From Nitrospirota bacterium (GTDB lineage: Bacteria; Nitrospirota; Nitrospiria; SBBL01; JAADHI01): 64,000 nucleotides of DNA. Where the stretch lies: contig JAJDBU010000072.1 of the NCBI GenBank assembly GCA_029261195.1, positions 16,168 through 80,167 on the forward strand, given 5' to 3'. Made by a program: the position numbers and the translations under genes. Each line of letters begins with the position of its first letter. Position 1 is the first letter of the stretch. The notes under the pieces were generated by a model. That model saw only the letters and a program-made list of their open reading frames with translations. It did no database searches and was not told where the DNA came from. This document shows positions 49,087-57,810 of the stretch, piece by piece.

Positions 49087-50475
49087 ATGGCCTACCAGGC
49101 CTACTCGATCTCCTGGAATCTGACGCAGCGCTGCAATCTTTTCTGTACGCACTGCTACCTCAGTGCATTTCCAGGTGCCGATACCTCGAATGAATTGAGT
49201 ACGGAAGAATGTTTCAGGGTGATGGATGACATTGCCAAGGTCAATCCGGATGTCTTCATGATCCTTACAGGTGGGGAGCCTCTGGTTCGTAAAGATATAT
49301 TCGATATTGCCGCCTATGGCTCCGACAAGGGCTTCACTTGTGTTCTCGGAACGAATGGGGTTCTGGTTGGAAAAACGGAAGCTCGCAAGATGCGGGAAAG
49401 TGGACTGATGGGGGCTTCAATCAGTCTTGACTCGGTCGATCCCGTCAAACACGATCAATTTCGTCAGCTTCAAGGCTCCTGGAGAAATGCTCTGCGTGGC
49501 ATTGAGTATCTCAAAGAGGAAGGTCTTGATTTTTCCATCCATATGAGTGTGATGGATTGGAATGTCAGTGAAATTCCTAAGATGGTCGAATTGTCCCGAA
49601 AACTCGGGGCCAAAATCCTCAACTTCTTTTTTCTTATTCAGACCGGTCGCGCCGAAGGCATTATTGATATCGATCCGCGTCAATATAGAGAGATTCTGAC
49701 CTATCTCGCCCGGATGCAGGGTGTTGGCTCACAAGACGCGAACAGCAACGCACAGATCTTGACGCAATATGATGACCCCTGGACGGTTTCTGCCGGTCAA
49801 AACGATGGTCTGATTATCCGGGCAAAATGTGCCCCACACTTTCGACGCATCATCTATGAACTAGATCCGAATTCTCAATTACTGAAAAACTACGCACAGG
49901 GAAGCTGCCCTGCAGGCAAACATTATTGCCGCATCACTCCCACTGGAGAGATCACGCCCTGTCCCTATATGCCGGTGACGGCGGGAAACCTGAGAGAACA
50001 ATCCTTCGATGATATTTGGTACAACTCGCCGGTACTCAATGATCTGAGAGACCCCAATCTGGGTGGACGCTGCGGAGACTGTGAATTTTCAGAGATGTGC
50101 AGCGGCTGTCGTTGTCGCGCTTATGCGGTGCATGAAGATTATCTTGCGGAAGATGCCGCCTGCGATTATCAACCGGGACAATATGGGGGAAAGAAGATCC
50201 GGATGGATGCTTCACAAACCTTCGGCTTGGAACTGAAAACCACCCTGCCCTGGGATGATGCTGCGCGTGAACGATTAAAAGGTCTGCCCTCTTTTGCCCG
50301 AGGCATGGTTGCGCGAGGTGTGGAGCAGTATGCCACAGACAATAAGATTGAATTGATTACCGTGGACGTCATGAAGGTTGTTCGAGAGCGGGCTGAGGCT
50401 CGTATGGGACGTCGTTTTAACTTTACTGAATTTAATCGGAGCGTTTCAGAAAAAACAACTCCGAACAAGAACTGA
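49087..50475 (+). CDS. SPASM-type radical SAM protein with C-terminal PCP_red-like domain
   Basis: RCNLFCTHCYLS; LTGGEPL; SPASM Cys set CPAGKHYCRITPTGEITPCPYMP...CGDCEFSEMCSGCRC; tail LPWDDAARERLKGLPSFARGMVARGVEQYA. Confidence 0.9.
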   Translation: MAYQAYSISWNLTQRCNLFCTHCYLSAFPGADTSNELSTEECFRVMDDIAKVNPDVFMILTGGEPLVRKDIFDIAAYGSDKGFTCVLGTNGVLVGKTEARKMRESGLMGASISLDSVDPVKHDQFRQLQGSWRNALRGIEYLKEEGLDFSIHMSVMDWNVSEIPKMVELSRKLGAKILNFFFLIQTGRAEGIIDIDPRQYREILTYLARMQGVGSQDANSNAQILTQYDDPWTVSAGQNDGLIIRAKCAPHFRRIIYELDPNSQLLKNYAQGSCPAGKHYCRITPTGEITPCPYMPVTAGNLREQSFDDIWYNSPVLNDLRDPNLGGRCGDCEFSEMCSGCRCRAYAVHEDYLAEDAACDYQPGQYGGKKIRMDASQTFGLELKTTLPWDDAARERLKGLPSFARGMVARGVEQYATDNKIELITVDVMKVVRERAEARMGRRFNFTEFNRSVSEKTTPNKN

Positions 50476-50488
50476 AAGGCCGTCTGCT

Positions 50489-51487
50489 ATGTTTGGATCA
50501 AAACAAAAAGAGAACGAAAATCCGATTACCTGGACACCTGAGGCGGAGATACGTTTAAAAAAAGCCCCCTTCTTCCTACGTAAAATGGTCCGGAATCTAT
50601 CGGAGAAAAAGGCTGCCGAATTGGGGATCACAGTGATTACGGAAGAGGTTCTTGCACAATTTAAAGACAAGATGATGACGCCGATGGCGAATGAAGGGAC
50701 GACTGCGGTTCATGAAACCGCGGGAGTCGAAACAAAAGCGCTCGCCTGGACCCGAGAAGCCCAGGAAAGGCTGGACACTGTTCCGGAATTTATGCGGTCC
50801 ATGATTAAAAAGATTGCAGAAGAGGTCGCCCTCGAACGTGGGCACCTTGAAGTGGACATGGACCTGCTCAAAAAAGCAGAGGAGCTGGGAGAGAAAACGG
50901 AAGATCAGACTCGACCTGAGATTGAATGGACCGATGCCGCAAAACTACGACTTGAACAAAAAATTGCAGAATCTCCGGAGATGGCCCGTAACTTCGTTCT
51001 GGATATGTTAAAAAATGACGCCGAAGATCTTGCTCTGGAAATGGGAATCACTCGAATCGATCTGGCTGCAGCAACACAGATTTGGGATGCGCCGAAATCG
51101 GATGTCGCATGGAGTGAAGAAGCCAGAAAACGCCTCATGACCTCTCCCGACTTTGTTCGGAGCGGCATCAAAAAGGCGGCGGAACGGCGAGCCCGAAAAC
51201 TGGGTGTCACGACGGTGACTTCAGAACTACTGACCAAGTTTCGCAATGAAGCCATGATGAAGGCGATGAAACGGCTCCGCGTCTACGGATATGATGAAAT
51301 GACCTTTGATGCCTTTGAAGACGCAAAGGAAAAGACCCCACGACTCAAAGACAATACAGAGGCCGCAAAACGTTTGGATGACATTAAATGTTACATGGAA
51401 AACAAAGGGGACATTGGACTGATCGATGAAGAGATGCTTGATCGTATGAAGGATTATTTAAAAGATCCTTCAAAGAAAAAGATGTAG
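50489..51487 (+). CDS. Protein built from four tandem PCP_red-like domains
   Basis: ITWTPEAEIRLKKAPFFLRKM, LAWTREAQERLDTVPEFMRSM, IEWTDAAKLRLEQKIAESPEMARNF, VAWSEEARKRLMTSPDFVRSG. ATG at 50489; track start 50378 would overlap the radical SAM gene. Confidence 0.85.
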   Translation: MFGSKQKENENPITWTPEAEIRLKKAPFFLRKMVRNLSEKKAAELGITVITEEVLAQFKDKMMTPMANEGTTAVHETAGVETKALAWTREAQERLDTVPEFMRSMIKKIAEEVALERGHLEVDMDLLKKAEELGEKTEDQTRPEIEWTDAAKLRLEQKIAESPEMARNFVLDMLKNDAEDLALEMGITRIDLAAATQIWDAPKSDVAWSEEARKRLMTSPDFVRSGIKKAAERRARKLGVTTVTSELLTKFRNEAMMKAMKRLRVYGYDEMTFDAFEDAKEKTPRLKDNTEAAKRLDDIKCYMENKGDIGLIDEEMLDRMKDYLKDPSKKKM

Positions 51488-51518
51488 TTTGTTTTGAACT
51501 TGGAATCAGGGAGTTAGA

Positions 51519-51977
51519 ATGAATTTTTCCGCCGTCATCGCGCATTGGTTGCATCTCATGTCGGCTATTATCTGGATCGGAGCAGCGGCCTATCAGGTCT
51601 TTGTTCTGGGTCCCCTGATCAAAAAGGGAACCCTTCCTAAAGCGATGGTTGCATCGCTTGCAAAGCGTTATCGCCATGTCTCTCTGACGACCTTGCTTGT
51701 CCTGGTCGTGACAGGGGGAATTAATCTCAAGACCCGCCGTCTGGGATTCGATTCGGTGCCGGGCGGTTATATTTCCGCGCTTGCTGTTAAGGTTTTTATT
51801 GCCGTGGCCATGGCTTCGGGCCTGGTTTTCGGCATGATCCGTTCTTCGAATAAATACGATGATGAATTGAAGAAGGAGGACGGCCCTCCGAACTTCGGCG
51901 CTAATAAAGTGACCCTTGCTATGGGTACCATCGTGATCTTTCTTGCCGCCATGCTGAGACAGTGGGTATCAGAGTAA
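51519..51977 (+). CDS. CopD-like four-helix membrane protein
   Basis: HWLHLMSAIIWIGAAAYQVFVLGPLI and further TM segments. Confidence 0.7.
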   Translation: MNFSAVIAHWLHLMSAIIWIGAAAYQVFVLGPLIKKGTLPKAMVASLAKRYRHVSLTTLLVLVVTGGINLKTRRLGFDSVPGGYISALAVKVFIAVAMASGLVFGMIRSSNKYDDELKKEDGPPNFGANKVTLAMGTIVIFLAAMLRQWVSE

Positions 51978-52609
51978 GAACGGCTTCCAATCCTCTGCAA
52001 TCGCCAGAGAGACTTTTTTTTCTACGGCAATCTATTCGATCTCTTCCGTATCTTTTTCTAAGTGTTATTCTATTCTTCTCCGTCCCTCAAACTTCTTTTG
52101 CGATCCATGCCATCATTAAAGATGGGGAGGCCGTTCCTAGAAGCTACGGTCCACTTATCCTGGGGATGTCTCTAAAATCCTTTTTGGAAACAGAGGGAGA
52201 AAAAAAGGAGCAACCTATGGCAATTGGACAGTTTGCAGATGAGCATCAATACAAACTCGCAGCCCTTCCGTCCTCTCCCGATATTTTAAACATTGTCTGT
52301 GACTTTTATCAGGGAAAGCTCTTTCGTATTGAACTGAACTATCACCCGCTTAAAACCGGAGGGGCCATTGTTCAGGAGCGCATTGATGAATGGACAATCC
52401 GATTCGGTGAACCGCGGGTCAACAATTTCCCAGACGTCCTTCTGGTCTTCTGGGACGATGGTGCCACACGAATGATCTTGCAGTCGGATGAGTCGGAGGG
52501 CTCGACCCTCTATTCCATCACCTATATTGACGATGACCTCTTTCATCTTTTTAGTCGGGAGCGGGTTCAGCGGGAGACCGCCGGTCAGTCAAATTATGGA
52601 AAAAAGTAA
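51962..52609 (+). CDS. Exported hypothetical protein
   Basis: Hydrophobic signal FLSVILFFSVPQTSFA; no family recognised. Confidence 0.6.
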   Translation: MGIRVRTASNPLQSPERLFFLRQSIRSLPYLFLSVILFFSVPQTSFAIHAIIKDGEAVPRSYGPLILGMSLKSFLETEGEKKEQPMAIGQFADEHQYKLAALPSSPDILNIVCDFYQGKLFRIELNYHPLKTGGAIVQERIDEWTIRFGEPRVNNFPDVLLVFWDDGATRMILQSDESEGSTLYSITYIDDDLFHLFSRERVQRETAGQSNYGKK

Positions 52610-52785
52610 GCCTATTCGACTGTTTCTGTTGTGCTCTTCCTAAGGATTCCAGCTTAAAAATTCTTGACTTGGAATAAAGACGCATTGTAGGCTTGTTAAG
52701 CAGTGCCGGGGTAATCTCTAATCTCGGGGCGTAGGAGTCATGCACCGTAAAATCGACATTAAAATTATAAGTGTAGGAGGCATTA

Positions 52786-53400
52786 ATGGAAAAATACCGA
52801 GTCTTACCAGGTCCGGAGGCTTTTTTGCCGCCTGCAGCAGCCTGCGCCGGGGTGGTCCTTCCCGATCCGGGTCAGGGACATATCCACGGTGAAATCGTGC
52901 CGGAAGATGCGGCGATGGAGGAAGCGGCCAAACGCTTTTTGTCTGCCAAAGTGCCGACAATTTTCCCTGGTCCGCTAGTCCTTTGGGGATGGAATGAAAA
53001 TGCAGAACAAAAGGCGACTGCGATCAAGGCCCTTTATGATGTCTTGAAATCTCATAACAACGGGGCATTGCTTATACCAATGCCCGACTATCGTCCGAAA
53101 TATCCAAAAATCGATCCGGAAATTGAAATCAATCCAAACCACCCAAACCTGACCATTTGGCACAACAAAATTGATGTCTGCATGTTTGTCGGTGTGCATT
53201 GCCATCAGGCGAATATGTCCCTGAAAATTATTCGAGGGGGGACGAGTTGTTACACCATTGCAATGTGTGCACAGGCCGGTCATGAGGATGCGATGATCAC
53301 ATTTCGGGATGCGACGCCGGAAAAGATTATGAAACTTGTTGACGCTGTTAAACGCCTTAAGGATTCCGGCGCGTCGAATGACGTGAGGGGTACCGCTTAA
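52786..53400 (+). CDS. Accessory subunit of five-subunit 2-oxoacid:ferredoxin oxidoreductase (CODH-beta-like family)
   Basis: YRVLPGPEAFLPPAAACAGVVLPDPGQGHIHGEIVPEDAAMEEAAKRFL; first in cluster with alpha/beta/gamma/ferredoxin. Confidence 0.75.
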   Translation: MEKYRVLPGPEAFLPPAAACAGVVLPDPGQGHIHGEIVPEDAAMEEAAKRFLSAKVPTIFPGPLVLWGWNENAEQKATAIKALYDVLKSHNNGALLIPMPDYRPKYPKIDPEIEINPNHPNLTIWHNKIDVCMFVGVHCHQANMSLKIIRGGTSCYTIAMCAQAGHEDAMITFRDATPEKIMKLVDAVKRLKDSGASNDVRGTA

Positions 53401-53449
53401 GTTCAACATCGTTATTAATATAAACGCCAGATGAAATACGAAAGGGGGA

Positions 53450-54652
53450 ATGATGAGTTCAAAATCTCTGATCGGTACCGTTAATAAAAAAGGGCAAAAA
53501 ATCGTCGATCCTGAGTACCTCTTCAATGAGGCACCCAGGGAACGCTTCTTTATGACTGGAAGTGAGGTCGTCAAAGAAGCCATCCGACGGGCAAGTGTCG
53601 ACATCTCTGTTTCCTACCCGATTACCCCGCAAAGTGAGGCAGCAGCATTGGTTGGGGAACTCTGGGTGGAAGGCTATGTGGGTGACTACTTTCGAGGCGA
53701 GAATGAATTCGCAGTGATGTCTGAGTGTGCCGGTGCTTCTTTTGGTGGTGCGAGGGTTTTCACAACGACTTCCGGACCGGGCACCCTTCGAGCCTACGAA
53801 AACTTTCCGATGTGGGTTGGCTCGCGACTTCCCATCATGATTAACTTCATGGTGAGAGGGGTTAACTCTCCCTTAAGTATTCAGCCCGACACCCTGGAAA
53901 TCGGCCTGGTCATTGACACCGGGATGTTGATATGGCACGCCGAAACGGCTCAGGAGTTCTACGACTACCTCCTCAAAGGCTTTCTGGTTGCCGAGGAGCC
54001 GGATGTTCATCTACCCATTGCGATTTGTATTGATGGCTTCTTTGTCAGCCATACGAAGGATGACGTCATGATTACGCCGATAGATATGGCGATTCCTCCC
54101 TATGATCCCTATCGTTCGCCGGTACCCTGCATGGACATGGAGGTTCCTCCGGTTCGGATGATGCGTGATCCCTTTGTCATGAAAAGTAACTACATCAGCT
54201 ATGCAACCCAGGCCAGCTGGCAGCAGGAAACCCGTGCCGCCTGTGAGCGTTCCAGAAAACATACCGTCCGTCTTCTGGGAGGATTAATCGAAGAGGACCG
54301 TAGCGATGCTGAAATCCTGATTGTTTCTTCAGGGACGGCTCTGGCTCAGGGACGTGAAGCTGCACGGATTTTGGCAAAGGAAGGGATTCGGGTGGGCACG
54401 GTGAAGATTAAAACCATTCGTCCATTTCCCACAGAAGAAATTCGACAGGCTACCAAAAACGCCCGTTTGATCTTTGTCCCGGAATTCAATGTGGTGGGCT
54501 GGATGGCGAGAGAAATTAAGGCCTGCATTCCAGATAACCATCGTGTGATAGCAGGACCCCATGTGGCAGGTGGAATGACCTTGCCGCCGGAGGTCATCGT
54601 GGACGAGATCAAAAAAGTCCTTGCGAAGAATAAGGAGGCCATTCATGGATAA
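53450..54652 (+). CDS. 2-oxoacid:ferredoxin oxidoreductase, alpha subunit
   Basis: SYPITPQSEAAALVGELW; TTSGPGTLRAYENFPMWVGSRLPI; C-terminal transketolase-like domain. Confidence 0.94.
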   Translation: MMSSKSLIGTVNKKGQKIVDPEYLFNEAPRERFFMTGSEVVKEAIRRASVDISVSYPITPQSEAAALVGELWVEGYVGDYFRGENEFAVMSECAGASFGGARVFTTTSGPGTLRAYENFPMWVGSRLPIMINFMVRGVNSPLSIQPDTLEIGLVIDTGMLIWHAETAQEFYDYLLKGFLVAEEPDVHLPIAICIDGFFVSHTKDDVMITPIDMAIPPYDPYRSPVPCMDMEVPPVRMMRDPFVMKSNYISYATQASWQQETRAACERSRKHTVRLLGGLIEEDRSDAEILIVSSGTALAQGREAARILAKEGIRVGTVKIKTIRPFPTEEIRQATKNARLIFVPEFNVVGWMAREIKACIPDNHRVIAGPHVAGGMTLPPEVIVDEIKKVLAKNKEAIHG

Positions 54653-55544
54653 GGAAAAGATTAAAATCAATCCGGAATTTTACGACATCATGCCGGTGGA
54701 ATATCAGGAGCTGGTCGAAAACGCAACCTACGGAAAAGAAGATCGGGGTTGGAAGGATGTCGGTTCCTCAAAAGAACTGATTGAAGAACATTCTTTGTGT
54801 GCGGGTTGTCCTGAGTCCATTGCTTTTCGGCATATCCTTGCCTCCTTGCCAAATCCTGAAGAAACGGTGATGGTCGGTTCAACGGGTTGTACCAGTCTTG
54901 TTTTCCCTCATATCGCCCTTCACAATATTCATTCCCTATTTGGAAATCAGAATGCGGTTGCCTCCGGTCTGAAGAGAGCGCTGGCTTATCGCTTCCCTGA
55001 TAAGATTAAGGATGTGGTTGTTCTTGCGGGAGATGGGGCAACGGTCGATATCGGTTTGGATATGACGCTTCAGTCCTGGTTTCGACAGGAAAAATTTGCG
55101 ACAATCTGCTTTGACAATGAACTCTACGCCAACACAGGTGGGCAGGAAAGCGGTTTGATGCAGAAAGGCTTTGTTGGAAAAATGGCTCCGGCTGGAAAGC
55201 AATTTGAGAAAGTCGACATGCCTGGGCTTGCAAAAACTTCAGGTTGCCATTACGTGGCGATGTTGACCAGCAGCAAACCGAACCGTGTGGAAAAAGTGAT
55301 ACGGAACGCCGTATTGATTGCCAGGGAAATTGGCCCGACCTATGTTCAGATCTATACGCCGTGTATCCTTGAAATTGGAAAACAGATGATGGAAGGTCTT
55401 CAGGAGATGCGAGATTCCGAAGGTCCCGGACAGCGTTTTGAATACCAGGAATTCATCACTGACGAAGCAAAGGCCTACATGGAGGCGAAGCATCCAAAAA
55501 AGAAACGAAAAAAAAAGAGAGTCGAAGAGAAAAAAGTGGACTAG
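54645..55544 (+). CDS. 2-oxoacid:ferredoxin oxidoreductase, beta (TPP-binding) subunit
   Basis: CAGCPESIAFRHIL; VLAGDGATVDIGLDMTLQSWFRQEKFATICFDNELYANTGGQ; 8-nt overlap with alpha. Confidence 0.94.
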   Translation: MDKEKIKINPEFYDIMPVEYQELVENATYGKEDRGWKDVGSSKELIEEHSLCAGCPESIAFRHILASLPNPEETVMVGSTGCTSLVFPHIALHNIHSLFGNQNAVASGLKRALAYRFPDKIKDVVVLAGDGATVDIGLDMTLQSWFRQEKFATICFDNELYANTGGQESGLMQKGFVGKMAPAGKQFEKVDMPGLAKTSGCHYVAMLTSSKPNRVEKVIRNAVLIAREIGPTYVQIYTPCILEIGKQMMEGLQEMRDSEGPGQRFEYQEFITDEAKAYMEAKHPKKKRKKKRVEEKKVD

Positions 55545-55588
55545 TCGATACTCGCTGAAGATCAAACGGATAAATGAAGGAGCGATGA

Positions 55589-56275
55589 ATGAGAAGGCGT
55601 ATTAATTTACGGATGTCAGGTCTTGGAGGTCAGGGGGTAGTAACATCTGCCCATGTCCTGGCGACTGCAGCTTCCAAGGATGGGAAATTTGCGATCTCAA
55701 ATCCATTTTTCGGGGCAGAAAAAAGGATGGCGCCCGCTGAGAGTTATGTCAGGATAGGTGATGAAAAAATTTATGATCGAGGAGAACTGGTTTATCCCGA
55801 TGTCATCATGATTTTTCATCCCACCGTGATCACCATGGGAAAATGTTATACCATGCCATTCTATGATGGGATTAAAAAAGGGGGGCTTGTCATCATCAAT
55901 TCAGATAAGCCACTCCCTATTTTAGAAGAGAACCTGAAATTCCTTGAAGATCAGGAGGTGCCGATCTTCTATGTGGCGGCAACGCCCATGGCTGTTGAAG
56001 TTGCAGGTACTGAGTTGGCCACCAATATGGCCATGCTGGGAGCATTGATGGGTGCGACTGATTTGGTGACGATGGAGTCGATGGAGGCTTCTATCCGGGA
56101 TCGTTTCGGAAAAAAATATGTCGCCTCCGGTGGCACAGCAACCCTTGATGAAGCGATTAAGAAGAAGTTCGCCAAAAAAGAGCAACTTCTTGAGAAAAAT
56201 ATGGCGACGGTTCGGAAGGTTTATGATCTAGGCGCAGATTGGATCAAAACAGTTAAATCCCCCGTGTTGGTTTAG
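55589..56275 (+). CDS. 2-oxoacid:ferredoxin oxidoreductase, gamma subunit
   Basis: NLRMSGLGGQGVVTSAHVLATAASKDG. Confidence 0.93.
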   Translation: MRRRINLRMSGLGGQGVVTSAHVLATAASKDGKFAISNPFFGAEKRMAPAESYVRIGDEKIYDRGELVYPDVIMIFHPTVITMGKCYTMPFYDGIKKGGLVIINSDKPLPILEENLKFLEDQEVPIFYVAATPMAVEVAGTELATNMAMLGALMGATDLVTMESMEASIRDRFGKKYVASGGTATLDEAIKKKFAKKEQLLEKNMATVRKVYDLGADWIKTVKSPVLV

Positions 56276-56293
56276 GAAAAGGAGAAGAGCGCG

Positions 56294-56506
56294 ATGTATG
56301 CTGTTGCGGAAGTTTTAGATGAATCGTGTGTGGCCCATAAGGGCTGTCGCCTTTGTATCATGTATTGCCCCGAAGCGAATACCATTATGTTTGATCCTGA
56401 AAAAAAGGTTGCCGTGGTTAATGAGTATAGCTGTAAAGGCTGTGAACTCTGTGTTGTGGTTTGTAATGCGGCAAAACATCAGGCCATAAAAATGGCTTCC
56501 AGATAA
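56294..56506 (+). CDS. Ferredoxin-type (delta) subunit, two 4Fe-4S motifs
   Basis: GCRLCIMYCPEANT; CKGCELCVVVCNAAK. Confidence 0.92.
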   Translation: MYAVAEVLDESCVAHKGCRLCIMYCPEANTIMFDPEKKVAVVNEYSCKGCELCVVVCNAAKHQAIKMASR

Positions 56507-56532
56507 TATTTCAACGCATATCGGTTTTTTTT

Positions 56533-56567
56533 AATCCCATCACTTCAAAGTGATGGGATTTTTTTTG
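56533..56567 (+). terminator. Rho-independent terminator of oxidoreductase operon
   Basis: AATCCCATCACTT-ca-AAGTGATGGGATTTTTTTT. Confidence 0.93.
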
Positions 56568-56687
56568 CCTTTTTTAGGGAAAAAAAAGCTTCTCGGGACC
56601 ATTTGCGGAAGCCTGGATCTGGTGGTATAAATGAAGGATCAAGCTAGGGGTTCTGCCCTTATGCTTTCCCCTTGGGTTCTTATTTAC

Positions 56688-57179
56688 ATGCACAATCCAG
56701 ATTTAATCCTTTATGATGAAGACTATCAGCGTATTTTAAAGGAACTCCTAAGACTAAACCGTCTCGCCGACGCCAAGCTCTCCTTCCTTGTTGATAAAGA
56801 TGGACAGATGCTCGCATCTGTCGGCGAAACGGAGGATATCGATACCACCTCCCTTGCCTCACTGACCGCCGGTAATATCGCGGCAACTGGTGGTATGGCC
56901 AAGCTTCTTGGCGAAAAGGAGTTTTCTCTCCTTTTTCACGAAGGCGAAAAAGACAATATTCACATTTCTTTGATCGGGCAGCGGGCCATTCTTGTCGTTA
57001 TATTTGATGGCCGGTCTTCATTGGGGCTTGTTCGTCTACGAGTGAAAAAGAGCATTGTTGTTTTGACTGAAATCTTTGTGAAGGTGCTTGAGAAAATGGA
57101 GAAGCCTGATCATGCTCAGGACGGGGGCGATTTTTTTACGGAAATATCCGAAGAGGATATTGAAAACTTGTTCAGTTGA
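56688..57179 (+). CDS. Roadblock/LC7 (MglB-like) protein
   Basis: DAKLSFLVDKDGQMLASVGETEDIDTTSLASLTAGNIAATGGMAKLLGE; precedes MglA-like GTPase; start at MHNPD preferred. Confidence 0.85.
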   Translation: MHNPDLILYDEDYQRILKELLRLNRLADAKLSFLVDKDGQMLASVGETEDIDTTSLASLTAGNIAATGGMAKLLGEKEFSLLFHEGEKDNIHISLIGQRAILVVIFDGRSSLGLVRLRVKKSIVVLTEIFVKVLEKMEKPDHAQDGGDFFTEISEEDIENLFS

Positions 57180-57222
57180 TTCCTTAAATTAAAATACTGG
57201 GATCGTAACCCGGGAGCACAAG

Positions 57223-57810
57223 ATGTCTTTTATTAATTATTCGGCGCGTGAGATCAGTTGCAAGATTGTTTACTACGGACCCGGGCTCTGTGGGAAGACA
57301 ACAAATCTACAACATATCTACAAAAAAATTAATCCCGACAGCAAGGGGAAAATGATTTCTCTTGCAACCGAAACGGAAAGAACGCTCTTTTTTGATTTTC
57401 TCCCCCTGGCCCTAGGGACCATCAAAGGCTTCAAAGTTCGTTTTCACCTTTATACCGTTCCAGGGCAGATTTTTTATGACGCGAGTCGAAAGCTCATTCT
57501 TCGGGGAGTCGATGGTGTCATCTTTGTTGCGGACTCCCAAGTGGAACGAACCGAAGCCAACCTGGAAAGCCTGGACAACCTTTCTATCAACCTGAAGGAA
57601 CAGGGTTTTGACTTGGAAAAACTCCCCTACATCATTCAGTACAACAAACGTGACCTTCCCAATATAACTCCTGTTGACGAGATGGAGCTTACGCTGAACC
57701 CCCGAAAAGTCCCCTCGTATGCCGCGGTCGCGTCCGATGGAACGGGTGTCTTCGAAACCCTTAAAGATGTGGCCAAGTTGGTCATCATGGAGCTTAAGAA
57801 AAAGGCTTAA
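57223..57810 (+). CDS. MglA-like small GTPase
   Basis: [54 protein letters not shown]. Confidence 0.95.
   Translation: MSFINYSAREISCKIVYYGPGLCGKTTNLQHIYKKINPDSKGKMISLATETERTLFFDFLPLALGTIKGFKVRFHLYTVPGQIFYDASRKLILRGVDGVIFVADSQVERTEANLESLDNLSINLKEQGFDLEKLPYIIQYNKRDLPNITPVDEMELTLNPRKVPSYAAVASDGTGVFETLKDVAKLVIMELKKKA

Noticed and set aside
50378-50489. Upstream start of the four-PCP_red protein as given in the ORF track
   Set aside because: Would overlap the radical SAM gene by about 100 nt; ATG at 50489 sits properly after its stop.
46333-51487. Chlorophyll/bacteriochlorophyll biosynthesis
   Set aside because: Only the small PCP_red-like module is present; no BchL/N/B catalytic regions in the window.
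52664-52693. Sigma70 promoter before the oxidoreductase operon
   Set aside because: TTGACT is present but no convincing -10 at 16-18 bp spacing.
52975-53604. 209-aa minus-strand ORF
   Set aside because: Antisense to oxidoreductase subunits; no domain or RBS.
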